DNA of 64,000 nucleotides from Phytophthora sp. 'mugwort'. Taxonomy: Eukaryota > Oomycota > Peronosporomycetes > Peronosporales > Peronosporaceae. The DNA lies in the NCBI GenBank assembly GCA_033558025.1, contig JAUCEF010000007.1, positions 3,224,001 to 3,288,000 of the forward strand, in the 5' to 3' direction. Made by a program: the position numbers and the translations under genes. This document shows, in pieces, positions 10,029 to 19,889 of this stretch (position 1 is its first letter; the number at the start of each line of letters is the position of its first letter). Below the pieces are notes generated by a model that searched no databases, had not been told where the DNA came from, and saw only the letters and a list, made by a program, of their open reading frames with translations.

Positions 10029-11589
10029 ATGAATCGCTACAAGGTCACCAAGCAGCTGGGCGACGGCACCTACGGGTCCGTGCTGAAGGCCGTTAACCGC
10101 CAATCTGGAGAAGTGGTGAGTGCTTGCGTTAATCGGACAGCAACAGTGGAAAGGGCGGATACTCATGACTCTCTTTTTGCCTGCGATTCAGGTGGCGGTC
10201 AAGCGCATGAAGAAAAAGTTTTACTCCTGGGAAGAGTGTATGCAGCTGCGCGAAGTCAATGTATGTGTAGACGCAGCAGTGCACTAAGAAGCGACGAACA
10301 CTTGATGATAACTGCTGTCTGTGATGTGTTCGTTGCAGTCTTTGAAGAAGCTGAACCACCCAAACATTGTCAAGCTCAAGGAAGTTATCCGCGAGAACGA
10401 TGAGCTCTACTTTGTCTTTGAGTACATGGAGTGCAATCTGTACGACACGATGAAGAAGCGCGACCGGCACTTTCCAGAGTCCAAAATACGCAATCTCATG
10501 TACCAGATGCTGCAGGGGTTAGCCTTCATGCACAAGCACAGTTTCTTCCATCGAGACATCAAGCCCGAGAACATGCTGGTCAAGGGCGACACCGTCAAGG
10601 TTGCAGATTTTGGTTTGGCGAGGGAGATCCGATCGAGGCCACCATTCACCGATTACGTGTCAACTCGTTGGTACCGTGCTCCAGAAGTTCTGCTACGATC
10701 TACAACATACAACTCTCCAATTGACGCGTGGGCCATGGGCTGTATCATGGCCGAACTGTTTACACTACGACCGCTATTTCCGGGCAGCAGTGAAGGCGAC
10801 CAACTATATAAAATCTGCTCAGTGCTGGGAAATCCAACCCACAGTACGTGGCCGGAAGGTATGAAGCTCGCAGCGCAAATGAACTATCGTTTCCCGCAGT
10901 TTGTACCGACGTCGTTGGCACAGTTAATTCCACATGCGAGTCCAGAGGCGCTTCAACTGATGACGGACCTGCTTAAATTTGATCCGAACCAGCGACCGAC
11001 ATCAAGTCAGGCCCTGCAGTACCCCTTTTTTCAAGTAAACGTGAACGTGACCATGCCGGTAACGGCATCAACACCGGGTGGAAATAGCCAGCAGCAATAT
11101 GATCGTGCAGAGTCGACAGAGAAGCCAGCAACATTCACACCGCCGCAGAAATCGGCAGGAAGTCAACGAAGCGGCAGTGGACAGTATGGTCGGAACCAGC
11201 AGTCAGTGGTGGACGTTGGAGGATACAGCAATTTGCGGCAGCAGGCTACTGTTGCATCAGCGTCATCCTACGGCATGCCGCGTGTGCCTCAACGGAATGC
11301 GATAGCGGCAGCAGGCAGTAGTGTTCTCGCAGGCGGGACACCGACCGGGGGCCGGGGTTTAGACAGCGGCAACATGGGCGACACGCAAGGCAGCCGCTAC
11401 ACACGACAAGCAAGATACGCACCTGGAGTGCTCTACCGAGGCGAAGGTGATGGAGCAACATACTCTGACGGAAAGCAGCCGTATGTTCCTCCTGGTGTCG
11501 GTGGCGGACTCTCGTTGGGTTCTACTGCTGCTGTTGGAGGTGGTGTCGGCGGGGCCGGCCTCGGAGGCTACAGTAGGCACAACTATTGA
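10029..11589 (+). CDS. MAK/ICK (RCK)-family CDK-like protein kinase
   Basis: Exons 10029-10115, 10192-10260 and 10339-11589 join in phase to give 468 aa. The kinase domain starts at residue 4: glycine loop GDGTYGSV, catalytic Lys in VAVK (Lys33), HRDIKPEN (123-130), DFG (142-144) and the TDY activation motif (156-158) within [16 protein letters not shown]. That TDY plus [11 protein letters not shown] marks the MAK/ICK/MOK group, which controls cilium length and intraflagellar transport turnover. All catalytic residues are present. The C-terminal 180 residues are Gly/Ser/Gln-rich and disordered, as in the family. A role in the zoospore flagellum is inferred. Confidence 0.9.
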
Positions 11590-11980
11590 ATCGCAGCGTG
11601 GAAACGGAAGCGCATTAATGTGATCGAGCAGCGCCAACTGGACATCAAGCGAAGTCGCCACGCGTATCGTGCTAGAAGGCATAGATAGAGAAAAAAGCAT
11701 GAAAGTGAGAGGGTGCCCATCAAGTTGAGTGACTGCGAAGGCCAAGTCCTGTGTAGTGAAGCTAAACTGCGTCCTCCGTCCCTTGACGCAATAAGCAAGG
11801 CCCGTCCAAGTCTCGACTCAAGTAAGCAGCCAAGCAACGCCAGCAACACAACGTAAGCCATTATTTAGATCCCCCCCACCAGTGTATGCATACGAATCTC
11901 TTTGCCTCTTCTGCTGAAGGTCTCTCAACCTATTCCTGGGGTTGTGCCGTGTCGTCCTTCTTTGCTGCCGTTGGGCGCGT
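11590..11980. other. intergenic between convergent genes
   Basis: Presumed 3' UTRs of the kinase and Tim10 genes. No gene or repeat supported. Confidence 0.5.
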
Positions 11981-12295
11981 CTATTGCTGCACGCCGGCGC
12001 CGGCGGCAGCCTGGTCCATGATCTCCTTCTCCACTTGCGCCATCTTGACGCCCAGCGAGCTGTAGGCCTGCATGTATTTGCCAGAGCAGCGGTCGATGCA
12101 GCTCATCTCGCCCACGTTGAGCTGGCCATCGTTGTATTTGAACTTGCACTTCTGGAAGCATACGCGCGACAGGCGCTCGAACAGGTCCGCGTAGGACGCC
12201 ATCTCCACCTTAGCCATCATGAGCTGCGACTGCTGCGAAGGCTGCTGAGGCACACCCGGAGCCGCGCCGCCGCCCATTATACCGCCGAAGTTCAT
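11981..12295 (-). CDS. TIM10: mitochondrial intermembrane chaperone Tim10
   Basis: A single exon of 104 aa. It carries the twin CX3C signature of small Tim proteins (CFQKC at about residues 47-51 and CIDRC at about 66-70), spaced by 14 residues and flanked by amphipathic helices. Small Tims ferry hydrophobic precursors across the intermembrane space as a Tim9-Tim10 hexamer, and the four cysteines form two disulfides through Mia40. The order YADLFERLSRVCFQKC and GEMSCIDRCSGKYMQ suits Tim10 better than Tim9, 8 or 13. The Gly/Pro/Gln-rich first 25 residues are an extension. Divergent from the LRR-FAM194 gene. Confidence 0.88.
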   Translation of the reverse strand: MNFGGIMGGGAAPGVPQQPSQQSQLMMAKVEMASYADLFERLSRVCFQKCKFKYNDGQLNVGEMSCIDRCSGKYMQAYSSLGVKMAQVEKEIMDQAAAGAGVQQ

Positions 12296-12450
12296 CGTGC
12301 TACTTGATCGAGAGTCCTCTAAGATGATGGGTGTTGGTGGTGAGGCACAAGTTATTGCAATTAAGTACGATTGTATGTACTGATATCCATTTGCATTATC
12401 CCAGTAAATCTATTTGTTGCAGTGCGAAGCGCCGCACTTCAAGTGCGGCC

Positions 12451-14667
12451 ATGCGGGTCGAGAACGAGGACCAGCGACAGCTCATTGTGGCGGACGAGCA
12501 GCTGTCGAGTCTCGAGGATGTGGTGAGGGTCATGCCGACGGCACAATACCTCAACGTAGCGGTGCGTACTGTAGTTGGATAATAATGACGTGTGGGCAAA
12601 TGCAGACCTTAATTTGTTTTGGCTTGGTGCGCAACAGTTCAACAGTATCAGCAGCTTGAGTGGGCTGGAGAAGGTCTGACAGGTCGTGCTTTGTCGATTT
12701 TGCCCATGAGACTTCATATTAACCGCGTCAAGTTACGTGGATGCAGATGATGGAGTTGCGCAGTCTCGACGTCTCGCATAACATCGTGGAGAGTCTTCAG
12801 GAGGTGGCAACGATGCCAAAATTGGTGATGCTCAAGTGTTCAAGCAATCAAATCACGGATTTGAGCTGGATCACGGGGTTAAAGTATCTTGAAGAGCTGT
12901 GGATCAGAGATAACCGCATTGAGAACGCACAACTCGCGCATTTGCAGCAGCTCCCCGCGCTCCAGACGTTGGTCATCCACCCGAATCCATGTACACAACA
13001 AAACGACTACATGTGCGGACTCAATATCTGGTATATACTTGTACTGCAGCTCCCGATTTACATCGTTCTCCGTCTTGCGGCAGTTTGGCGATTCTGAAGG
13101 TACTTCCGTGGCTTCAGCGTGTTGATACCGTTTTAATCACAGAAGAGCTTCGAGAGGAAGCGAGGCACTGTGAAGAGAGAGGGTCTTTGGATTCAGGAGC
13201 GACAGATTGCTCTCTCTTCTCATTATCAGAACGATCTGAAGGTAGTGATTTCAACCTTTTGGTTTCAAATTCCAGGGATGGACTTATCCTCCTGATATTA
13301 TCTAGATACGAGATCAAACGAAGACTTCTCCCAAGACACCGTTGCAGCGTTACCGCCACCTCCCGAGGAATCGATTAAGCTAGCGAAGTCAAAGAAGCAG
13401 GTGCGCCGTTTGTTGTATTAATCACGCCCCTAAAGACCTTGAGATGTGCGAGCTATTGTGTCCTGAGCAGATGACAACCGAAGCGTTTATGCGGGCTTTC
13501 CCGATACAGGACTTCATTCCCCTCGACAGCAACGGAGAATCAATGGATCTACTTAATAATTCGTCGATGAGTTCTGACAATGAAATACTGCAGCCCAAGC
13601 CTGCGGATTCTGTTACCTCTATCCACGCAGAATATGAAGAGAATCACAGCAAGCTTGCTAGCGAAAAACTAAAGCTTGCCAGCAGTGGAAACTCGCTGCA
13701 GAGCGACAAGAAAGCCGAGGAATATCACCCATTACCGAAAGAGGAGATTGAGCCGAAGCCTAGTGGAATATCAGCATTATTGGACTCAGTGCTGTCACTG
13801 CCGACATTTGATAACGACAGCTTTCTCAAGAAGGACAAGAAGCCGCAGTCTCAGTTACCCTGCAACGGCAAATCAATGCAACGAACGAAGCCCAAATCAG
13901 CTGCAGTAGCACAAAATAAAATCCTCGAGTCGACAGTACCACCCCGCCAAGAAAAGGTATATACTGTCGCCTACCCGAACAGCACAGTGACTGCTATTCA
14001 CGTGTGTTGTGATGGCTCGGCGATTGCACGATGGCCTTCTGGAAGCATAGCGATCAGCGTCGACTTCGAGACCTCTGCAGAACATAGCGGATATCGAGTT
14101 TATGCTGCTCACAAGGATGGCCAGCTAGCTCTGAGCTTCGACCCCGCGGGTGTGGGATTTTTGAATGCTTACCCAAGTGGAAAGACACTGTTGTCGACGA
14201 CATCCGATGGGGATGGCTTGCTCTTTGATAGCATCTCTGGTGCTATTCTTCGTCAATGGGATTCACACGGCAGACTTCGAGATGGCACATGTCAAACAGT
14301 AAATTCTCTGGGCGATGAACCTGATGGATCTCTGTTGTGCCGCTTGAGCGAGCACCTTGCTGTTCGCGTTCATCTCCTACGCTCTCACCGAACTCAGCCG
14401 GAAATGACAAACGGTTTAAATCCAGAAACACCTTACCGGCGCAATCCGATCGCACTACGCATTTACTTCGCAGGGGCGCCAGGAATCCGTCACGCGTTTG
14501 TTAATTCCGCTAACCGAACGGAAGCGAGCAGCGAGGATGCCTGTGATTATGCTCTAGGGAAAGCTTCAACGAAAGAAGGCATGGCTAAAGCTGTCAGAGC
14601 AAAGGTACCCAAATTGGAGCATAGCGACCTGTTAAACAGTATCCGTGCTGCAGTTGCTGGTCTATAA
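12451..14667 (+). CDS. LRR-FAM194 domain protein
   Basis: Six exons join in phase: 12451-12561, 12638-12673, 12747-13030, 13084-13241, 13306-13400, 13444-14667, giving 635 aa. Residues 1-175 form SDS22-type leucine-rich repeats (LRSLDVSHNIVESL, LVMLKCSSNQITDL, LEELWIRDNRIENA) closed by an LRR-cap-like ALQTLVIHPNP...LPWLQRVD. A disordered Ser/Lys linker follows. The C-terminal third contains a domain with repeated YPSG/WPSG motifs (IARWPSGSIAIS, LSFDPAGVGFLNAYPSGK, GAILRQWD) that matches the FAM194 (ERICH6-like) domain. SDS22-type LRR proteins and FAM194 proteins are both common in cilia, so an axonemal role is a reasonable inference only. Individual splice junctions are predicted, but the phases agree throughout. 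Confidence 0.72.
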
Positions 14668-14899
14668 CCACATCACGGTTAAATAATTTGCAAAATGATG
14701 TATGCTTCCGACTCCCCCCCCCCATTTTTTTGTTACGGTAGTTTGCTACCGTTCGCCTTCATCGACTCAACTGATCCTGCGGTGCGTTATCCATCGTCGG
14801 CCCCAATTGTCCGTTGCGTCGGATCTTCTAGACGGTCTTCCAAAAAATTTTCACAACACCCTTTGTCTAAAACCGAGTCCCCAATGGACATCCTATTAT

Positions 14900-15883
14900 T
14901 CAGATAAAGAACCCTGTGAGTTGTGCGATGTCTGGAATTGTGTCTGAAGCAACAGTCTCCGTGCTAGATATGGAGATGGTGTTATCCATGGTGCTGGGTA
15001 TCCCGCTTAACGGCGAGTACTCTTGGCTCAGAACGAATTTTGAGTTGTTTGCTCGTACACGCCATCGAACCATTGCCAGCGCCACGACGAAAGCAACCAT
15101 CGATACAGACACCGCGGCGATTCCGATAATGGCAATGACTGTGGAAGGTCCAGCAGTAGTAGCTCTCTCTCCTTGCAATACTGTCGTGGACAGTGTCTCA
15201 ACGCGGATCAACAGCGGCGGAGCAGTACTTTGCGGTGTTGGAATCGGCTCCGATTCCCGGAAGCCGTTCAGATCAGAAGTCCAAGCGTCCGGTTCTTTCT
15301 CGGTGGTCGGGCTTCCCGGCTTTTCTTCAATAGCAGCTACCGGTTGCGTGGTTTGAAGAGAAACCTTTTTGGGGTAGAAGATTGACTCCTTTTCAGCTAC
15401 TGCCGCTTCCGCAAATGCTGTCGTAAAGTCCAAATTGCTGGCCTCTTCGCGAAAGTCATTCAAAGACTTTTGGTCGATGGTCTTGTAGATCGACTTCACG
15501 ATGAACACGGTGCTTCCCACCGCTTTCTGTTCCAGTTGCACCTCGTACGTGTATGGCCGGCAGTAATAAATATCACAACGCCCAGTAGGATCCACTTGAG
15601 AGAGTTTGCAACCATCGACCGAGACGAGGTAGCTGGTAATACTAGAACTACTCACTCTCATTCGAATGGTGTTAATGTAGTGAAGACAAAGTCGCGTGGT
15701 CACTGTCCGAGCGTAGTTACTTTGGTAGCGCACGGCATCAAGAGCGACTTGGGCAGTTTCCGGCGATAACGACACGAACTCCCAGGGCCCAGCTGCTGCT
15801 GCATCGGCCTGGAGCTGCATATCATCGACGACAAAAGGCGCCGATGTGGTCCCATTTATAAGAGAGACAGTGTCGGAAGCCAT
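14900..15883 (-). CDS. cystatin-like single-pass membrane protein (paralog 1)
   Basis: A 327-aa open frame. Residues about 33-150 resemble the cystatin-like fold of oomycete EPICs: a GPW at the N-terminal trunk, a long helix (QVALDAVRYQSNYA), a strand with a GC, a Cys pair and a final FIVKSIYKT strand. The QxVxG inhibitory loop is not present; the same spot reads RVSSSSITSYL. A variable acidic linker leads to one membrane helix near the C-terminus (AIIGIAAVSVSMVAFVV) followed by a basic stop-transfer RWRVR and a 50-residue tail with SQEYSPL. No signal peptide is seen at the first Met, so an upstream exon may be missing from this model. It is a close paralog of the gene at 16222-17631. Confidence 0.6.
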   Translation of the reverse strand: MASDTVSLINGTTSAPFVVDDMQLQADAAAAGPWEFVSLSPETAQVALDAVRYQSNYARTVTTRLCLHYINTIRMRVSSSSITSYLVSVDGCKLSQVDPTGRCDIYYCRPYTYEVQLEQKAVGSTVFIVKSIYKTIDQKSLNDFREEASNLDFTTAFAEAAVAEKESIFYPKKVSLQTTQPVAAIEEKPGSPTTEKEPDAWTSDLNGFRESEPIPTPQSTAPPLLIRVETLSTTVLQGERATTAGPSTVIAIIGIAAVSVSMVAFVVALAMVRWRVRANNSKFVLSQEYSPLSGIPSTMDNTISISSTETVASDTIPDIAQLTGFFI

Positions 15884-16221
15884 GCCTTTCTGCTGCGGCG
15901 CTGAGCGGTTAACAGGATCGGGGTGGAGGGTGATTGACTGTCAGAGTGGCTTTGTCAAGGAGTTCGCGAATCCTACGGCTCGCTGAGGGTGCATTCAACG
16001 TCGGAGGGTCTCCGGAGACCACGCTGCGACCTTTTGGAGCCACTAGAGATCTATGCCGTTCTACGGATTCCCCGGCGCTGATGACTCAAGTATTCAAGTG
16101 TTATCTATGCATTGTTTTAGTGAACCATTTGATAGTCATCGACTGCAAGATGTCTCAATGCTTTTCGGAAATTCTCCGTAAAATCAATACAAATCTTGTG
16201 CGGGCTTACGCAACGCTACTT
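15884..16221. other. spacer between cystatin-like paralogs
   Basis: No confident coding sequence. It could hold a signal-peptide exon of paralog 1, but I could not identify one. Confidence 0.4.
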
Positions 16222-17631
16222 TCACCCAAAGAGCTCTACCTTTTCGTAGTCCGGCTTCGTATCTGCATCACCGTTGCTATCTCTACTGGTCATGGAAATC
16301 GTGTTGTCGGCGGTGTTGAGGGTGCTTCTTAAGGGCGAGTACTCTTGACTCACCCCGCATTGAGTGGGATTCCTTCTTCGCGCACGCCACCGAACCATGA
16401 GGAGGACCACAACGAAAGCAATCGCGGATATCGCCACTGCGACGATTCCGATAATGGCGACTGCGGTAGCCCCTGTAGACCCACTACCGACAGCAGGAGC
16501 TGTCTCCTGGTCAGATACAGCCACAGAGATTGGTTCAGCTCGAAGTGACAATGTTTCGGCAGTGACTGGCTTCGCTGCGGAGGGCTGCGATTCCCAAAAC
16601 TTGTTGTTCACGTCGTTTGTCCAGGCAATGGGCTGTTCGTCACCGAGGAAACTGGATCCTTGAAGCAAACCATCATCATCACCCTGCCACGCTACGGGTG
16701 GTTCGCTCTGGAGCCGGTTCTCTGCCTGCTTGATGACAGAACCCTCTCCATTCCCAAAGTCTGCGTCCGGGGCTGTAGAGAAATCCAAATTGCTGTCTCC
16801 TCGCAGCTCGGTCAATGTTTTCTGGCCTAACGTCTTGTAGATCGACTGTACGATGAACACGGTGCTTCCACCCAATTTTTGCGTCAGTTGCAACTCGTAC
16901 GTATACGGTCGACAGTAGTAGACATCACATCGTCCTGTAGGCTCCACTTGAGAGAGCCCGCAGCCGTCGACAAAGAAAAGATAGTTGGTCATCCCATTAC
17001 TCACTCGCTTACGAATTGTGGTGATGTAGTGTAGACACAGTCGCGTCGTGACTGTCCGAGCGTAGTTTCTCTGGTAACGAACGGCATCAAGAGCAACCTG
17101 AGCCGTTTGTAGAGTCAACGGCATGAATGTCCAAGCTCCAGCCATGGTGTCAAACATCCACGAGCCGCTGCCGCTGTCTGTCTCCGACGCGGCAGTATCG
17201 TCGATAGAAGGCCATTGAGCTGCGTTCTGTTGCGTGGTACCAGCAATAAACACGTCGTCGGAGTTGGTAATCTCTCCATCACAACGATCATGATGTTTTG
17301 ACTCCGAAGACAACTCGGACAAGACAAGCGTTGTGTCTAAGACCATCTCGGCCGTCTCAGAGAGCTCGAAACCACCGCAGGAGGTTGGAATAACTAAAAA
17401 GGCTAGCTCACTTGGTTGGGGATCCGCAAGGCACTTGTCTTCTTGCTCGTTGCGTTCGTTATGCGGGGGGATCTTCCACTCAGCGCTCAGTGGCGAAAAG
17501 AAGGCGGCGAATGGTGGGTCGAACTGCAGCAGTAATGAATTTGCGTCGCTTCGGCCGTTTTCGGACAGGCGCCGATATGCATGGAGCACATGCGTTTTTC
17601 TTCCCGACCGACCACATTCGCTGCTGGACAC
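16222..17631 (-). CDS. cystatin-like single-pass membrane protein (paralog 2)
   Basis: The open frame of 469 aa has a poorly conserved N-terminal 170 residues that may include non-coding or intronic sequence; the true start is uncertain. The conserved part starts at GAWTFMPLTLQTAQVALDAV. It tracks paralog 1 through the helix, the FFVDGCGLSQ and TGRCD.YYCRPYTYE cysteines, and the FIVQSIYKT strand. The inhibitory loop position reads KRVSNGMTNYL, so the QxVxG motif is lost here too. After an acidic Trp-rich linker comes a membrane helix (AVAIIGIVAVAISAIAFVVVLLM), RWRARRR, and a tail with SQEYSPL and a terminal YEKVELFG. Both tails carry YxxL/V-type endocytic sorting signals. Ligand and protease target are unknown. 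Confidence 0.6.
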   Translation of the reverse strand: MSSSECGRSGRKTHVLHAYRRLSENGRSDANSLLLQFDPPFAAFFSPLSAEWKIPPHNERNEQEDKCLADPQPSELAFLVIPTSCGGFELSETAEMVLDTTLVLSELSSESKHHDRCDGEITNSDDVFIAGTTQQNAAQWPSIDDTAASETDSGSGSWMFDTMAGAWTFMPLTLQTAQVALDAVRYQRNYARTVTTRLCLHYITTIRKRVSNGMTNYLFFVDGCGLSQVEPTGRCDVYYCRPYTYELQLTQKLGGSTVFIVQSIYKTLGQKTLTELRGDSNLDFSTAPDADFGNGEGSVIKQAENRLQSEPPVAWQGDDDGLLQGSSFLGDEQPIAWTNDVNNKFWESQPSAAKPVTAETLSLRAEPISVAVSDQETAPAVGSGSTGATAVAIIGIVAVAISAIAFVVVLLMVRWRARRRNPTQCGVSQEYSPLRSTLNTADNTISMTSRDSNGDADTKPDYEKVELFG

Positions 17632-17639
17632 CGTTTCTC

Positions 17640-18045
17640 ACAGCTCAGCTCATGCAAACTGTCGGTACTGCACCTGTTTGTGTTGACCACGAACGACGAT
17701 CGAATGAGCTCTATGAGCTCTGCAAAGCCGTTCTCATTCCTTGCGCTGTTCGGCGTTGTTGTCGCATGCCTTGCTTAATACTCACATATTGGTTCGAGGC
17801 TCCGGCGATCCGGGGATCTACCTGGGCTTATCATCATGATCCATGCGAGGGAAGTCCTTCGCAACCCCATCATGTCTTTATATTTCGCTGCACGGCGATC
17901 AGACCGAACATGAAGATGCCATGCGCACCAACGGTGAAAAAAGAAAAGATCTCAACCGCTCATATTGCGCAACACACAAAACCTGCTTCCTCACTTGCTG
18001 CGACTTTCTTGGCTCATTCCTTCATCTTGTTACCCTTACCCAACT
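17640..18045. other. spacer within the cystatin-like cluster
   Basis: Open frames on the plus strand are antisense or random. No gene is supported. Confidence 0.4.
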
Positions 18046-18429
18046 TCACTGCTCGCGGCTGTTAATGGGGTTGTAACGGAGGCGGTCGCGACGTCCCTGG
18101 TGCATCTTCAGAATCGCCACACCGGCAAGCACCACCGTGAACACTCCCAGCATAGCAAACACACCAGCAACGGATCCTTGCCCCTGCGTCTCATCCACTC
18201 TAACATCCGCCTTCTCTGCAGCTAAAAGTGTGGCTGTCACGCGTTCTGCCTGCCACGGGCGGTTCGGGTGGTGACTTAAAATGTACGCGTAGCGATCCTT
18301 GGTCGTGCCAGTGCTCTCGTCAAACAGCGGGGTACCTCCAGTGTACATCCTCGTTGCTGGGTCGCCGTACTGGTTGAACCCGTTAGCTTCAATCCACGCG
18401 TCTGCCGCCTTCTTCTCACTCTCCGACAT
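18046..18429 (-). CDS. short membrane protein, possibly the C-terminal exon of the cystatin-like gene upstream
   Basis: A start at 18429 gives 127 aa. It has a soluble part (DAWIEANGFNQYGDP, GGTPLFDESTG, DRYAYILSHHPNRPW) and a C-terminal membrane helix (VAGVFAMLGVFTVVLAGVAIL). A basic stop-transfer and a tail ending in RYNPINSREQ follow. The final YNPI has the YxxPhi form of the YSPL tails of the two neighbouring paralogs, so by layout this should be the last exon of the cystatin-like gene at 18608-19099. The best donor (GTAAGC after 18612) and acceptor (TGTGCAG before 18465) nevertheless do not join in phase. Either a separate small gene, a missed micro-exon, or a one-base frame problem. Confidence 0.5.
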   Translation of the reverse strand: MSESEKKAADAWIEANGFNQYGDPATRMYTGGTPLFDESTGTTKDRYAYILSHHPNRPWQAERVTATLLAAEKADVRVDETQGQGSVAGVFAMLGVFTVVLAGVAILKMHQGRRDRLRYNPINSREQ

Positions 18430-18607
18430 CTCCGCAGCCTTCTTTCCCGTAACCTCGCCGGGAACTGCACAATAACAATCACCAACAACCAAACGCCACA
18501 CACAAAGATAGTTAATTACCAACGGCTACAAACAGCAATAAATGAAGAAGGAAATTGCATTTCTTATCACTGCATCTCGTTCTTCCTACATCCAAACAAA
18601 GATACGC

Positions 18608-19099
18608 TTACGTACTCTGCTGCAGCGCGTCCTGGTCCACAATCTCTTCATTACCACTGTCGCTCTCGCTGTTAGCATCAGCATTGCTAGTAGAGGATGA
18701 GGAAGTGGAAGTCTCCTCGGCTTTGATGCTCGTGACCTTAAGCGTGTCGGTCCACGTCTGCTGGAAAATCTGCACAACAAAGCTCGACGGCTTGCAGGCT
18801 GACAGCGTGGACGTCGAGCACTCGCCGTCCGAGTCCGTGACGTCGCAACCACTGATATGGAAGCGGTAGTTGGTGCCAGCCACCACCTGCGTCTCCAGCG
18901 TTGTCACCTCCGAGTAGCACACGCGCGTATCGCCCACCGACTTGGAGAAGCTGCTGCCGCTGAGCGCATCGGCTAGCATCTGAGTGTTGTCCTTCGTCAC
19001 ATCGGCCGAGTGCCAGCCGCCAGTCATGCCAATGGTCACGACGTTGTGAGCCGCCGCAAGCGCGGGGAACGCAGCGAAGAGGTAAGGCGAAGCGCGCAT
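18608..19099 (-). CDS. secreted cystatin-like (EPIC-type) cysteine protease inhibitor
   Basis: The preferred start is 19099, which gives a clean signal peptide (MRASPYLFAAFPALAAA). The upstream in-frame ATG at 19216 adds a basic 39 residues that would mask it. The mature protein has the cystatin landmarks: an N-terminal GGW, the first hairpin QVVAG (QxVxG) followed by TNYRFHISGC, four conserved cysteines in two pairs, and the second hairpin W in QQTWTDTLKV. In oomycetes, EPIC proteins block papain-like host proteases in the apoplast. After the domain there is a Ser/Glu/Asp-rich linker ending QQST at a TAA that overlaps a good splice donor (AC|GTAAGC), so the protein may continue into the membrane exon downstream. 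This is the only one of the three neighbours that keeps the inhibitory motif. Confidence 0.82.
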   Translation of the reverse strand: MRASPYLFAAFPALAAAHNVVTIGMTGGWHSADVTKDNTQMLADALSGSSFSKSVGDTRVCYSEVTTLETQVVAGTNYRFHISGCDVTDSDGECSTSTLSACKPSSFVVQIFQQTWTDTLKVTSIKAEETSTSSSSTSNADANSESDSGNEEIVDQDALQQST

Positions 19100-19267
19100 G
19101 TTAAATACGTGGTGTTCGAGAACTGACGGGACTAAGGTATGCTTTTGAGGCTTCGCCGGCTTTTTCCAGAGTGAGAAAGAGATTTGAGATGACCGAAGAG
19201 ATGGGACGATGCGCATTTGACTTGACCTCAGTATGACTCAGATGGTTCTGTCACACCAAGCGACCAA

Positions 19268-19290
19268 TTTGGGTAAATGATTTACCCAAA
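19268..19290. repeat. 10-bp-arm palindrome upstream of the cystatin-like gene
   Basis: TTTGGGTAAA and TTTACCCAAA are separated by TGA. It lies about 170 bp upstream of the predicted start at 19099 and 18 bp from the MITE. It could be a regulatory dyad or chance. Confidence 0.5.
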
Positions 19291-19309
19291 ACCGCTCAAA
19301 TATACTATA

Positions 19310-19885
19310 TCCGTCTGGGGCTTATTTCCGGTCAGTGCATATTTCTGGTCGAGCCAACGCTATATTAAGGACCGACTTTTAATCTCACCTCATGGACCCA
19401 ATTTTGCTTCGATTTTCATCAAATTTTCGAAAACATAAGATACGCCTTACACTCATTTCGAAGTATATTTGAGCTGCTCTGCATACCCCAAAACGCAGCC
19501 GTCATCATAAATTGAATTTATTGAACGAATTCACAGAAAAGCTTCGAAATCGCCCATAAAAAGTGCGAAATGGGCACGGTGCTTGGTCGCTCTCGGGATG
19601 GCACCTTGCAAAGGGAACCTGTCCACTTCAGAGAGCCTGAAAGGTCTTACCGATTTCAAGGAGCATATAGATCAATATCAGACCAAAGCCATTCGTTTTT
19701 GCGAGCTGGAGCTTGCATAATCAACGATCGCATTTTCTCTTGAATATTGTATGCTAAGCTTGGTTTCTGTATGCTTCACTAGGGACCGGACATATGCACC
19801 ACGATTGTTAAACACCCCCTCCTCTTCTTGACATTCTTGACATTTGTATTGTGTCTTAAGTGACCGGAAATATGCCCCAGACGGA
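19310..19885. mobile_element. 576-bp MITE with 25-bp terminal inverted repeats and TA target duplication
   Basis: The left end reads TCCGTCTGGGGCTTATTTCC then GGTCA. The right end is its reverse complement with one mismatch (TGACCGGAAATATGCCCCAG then ACGGA). Both ends are flanked by TA (19308-19309 and 19886-19887), the mark of Tc1/mariner-type insertion. There is no long open frame inside, so it is non-autonomous. Confidence 0.8.
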
Positions 19886-19889
19886 TATC

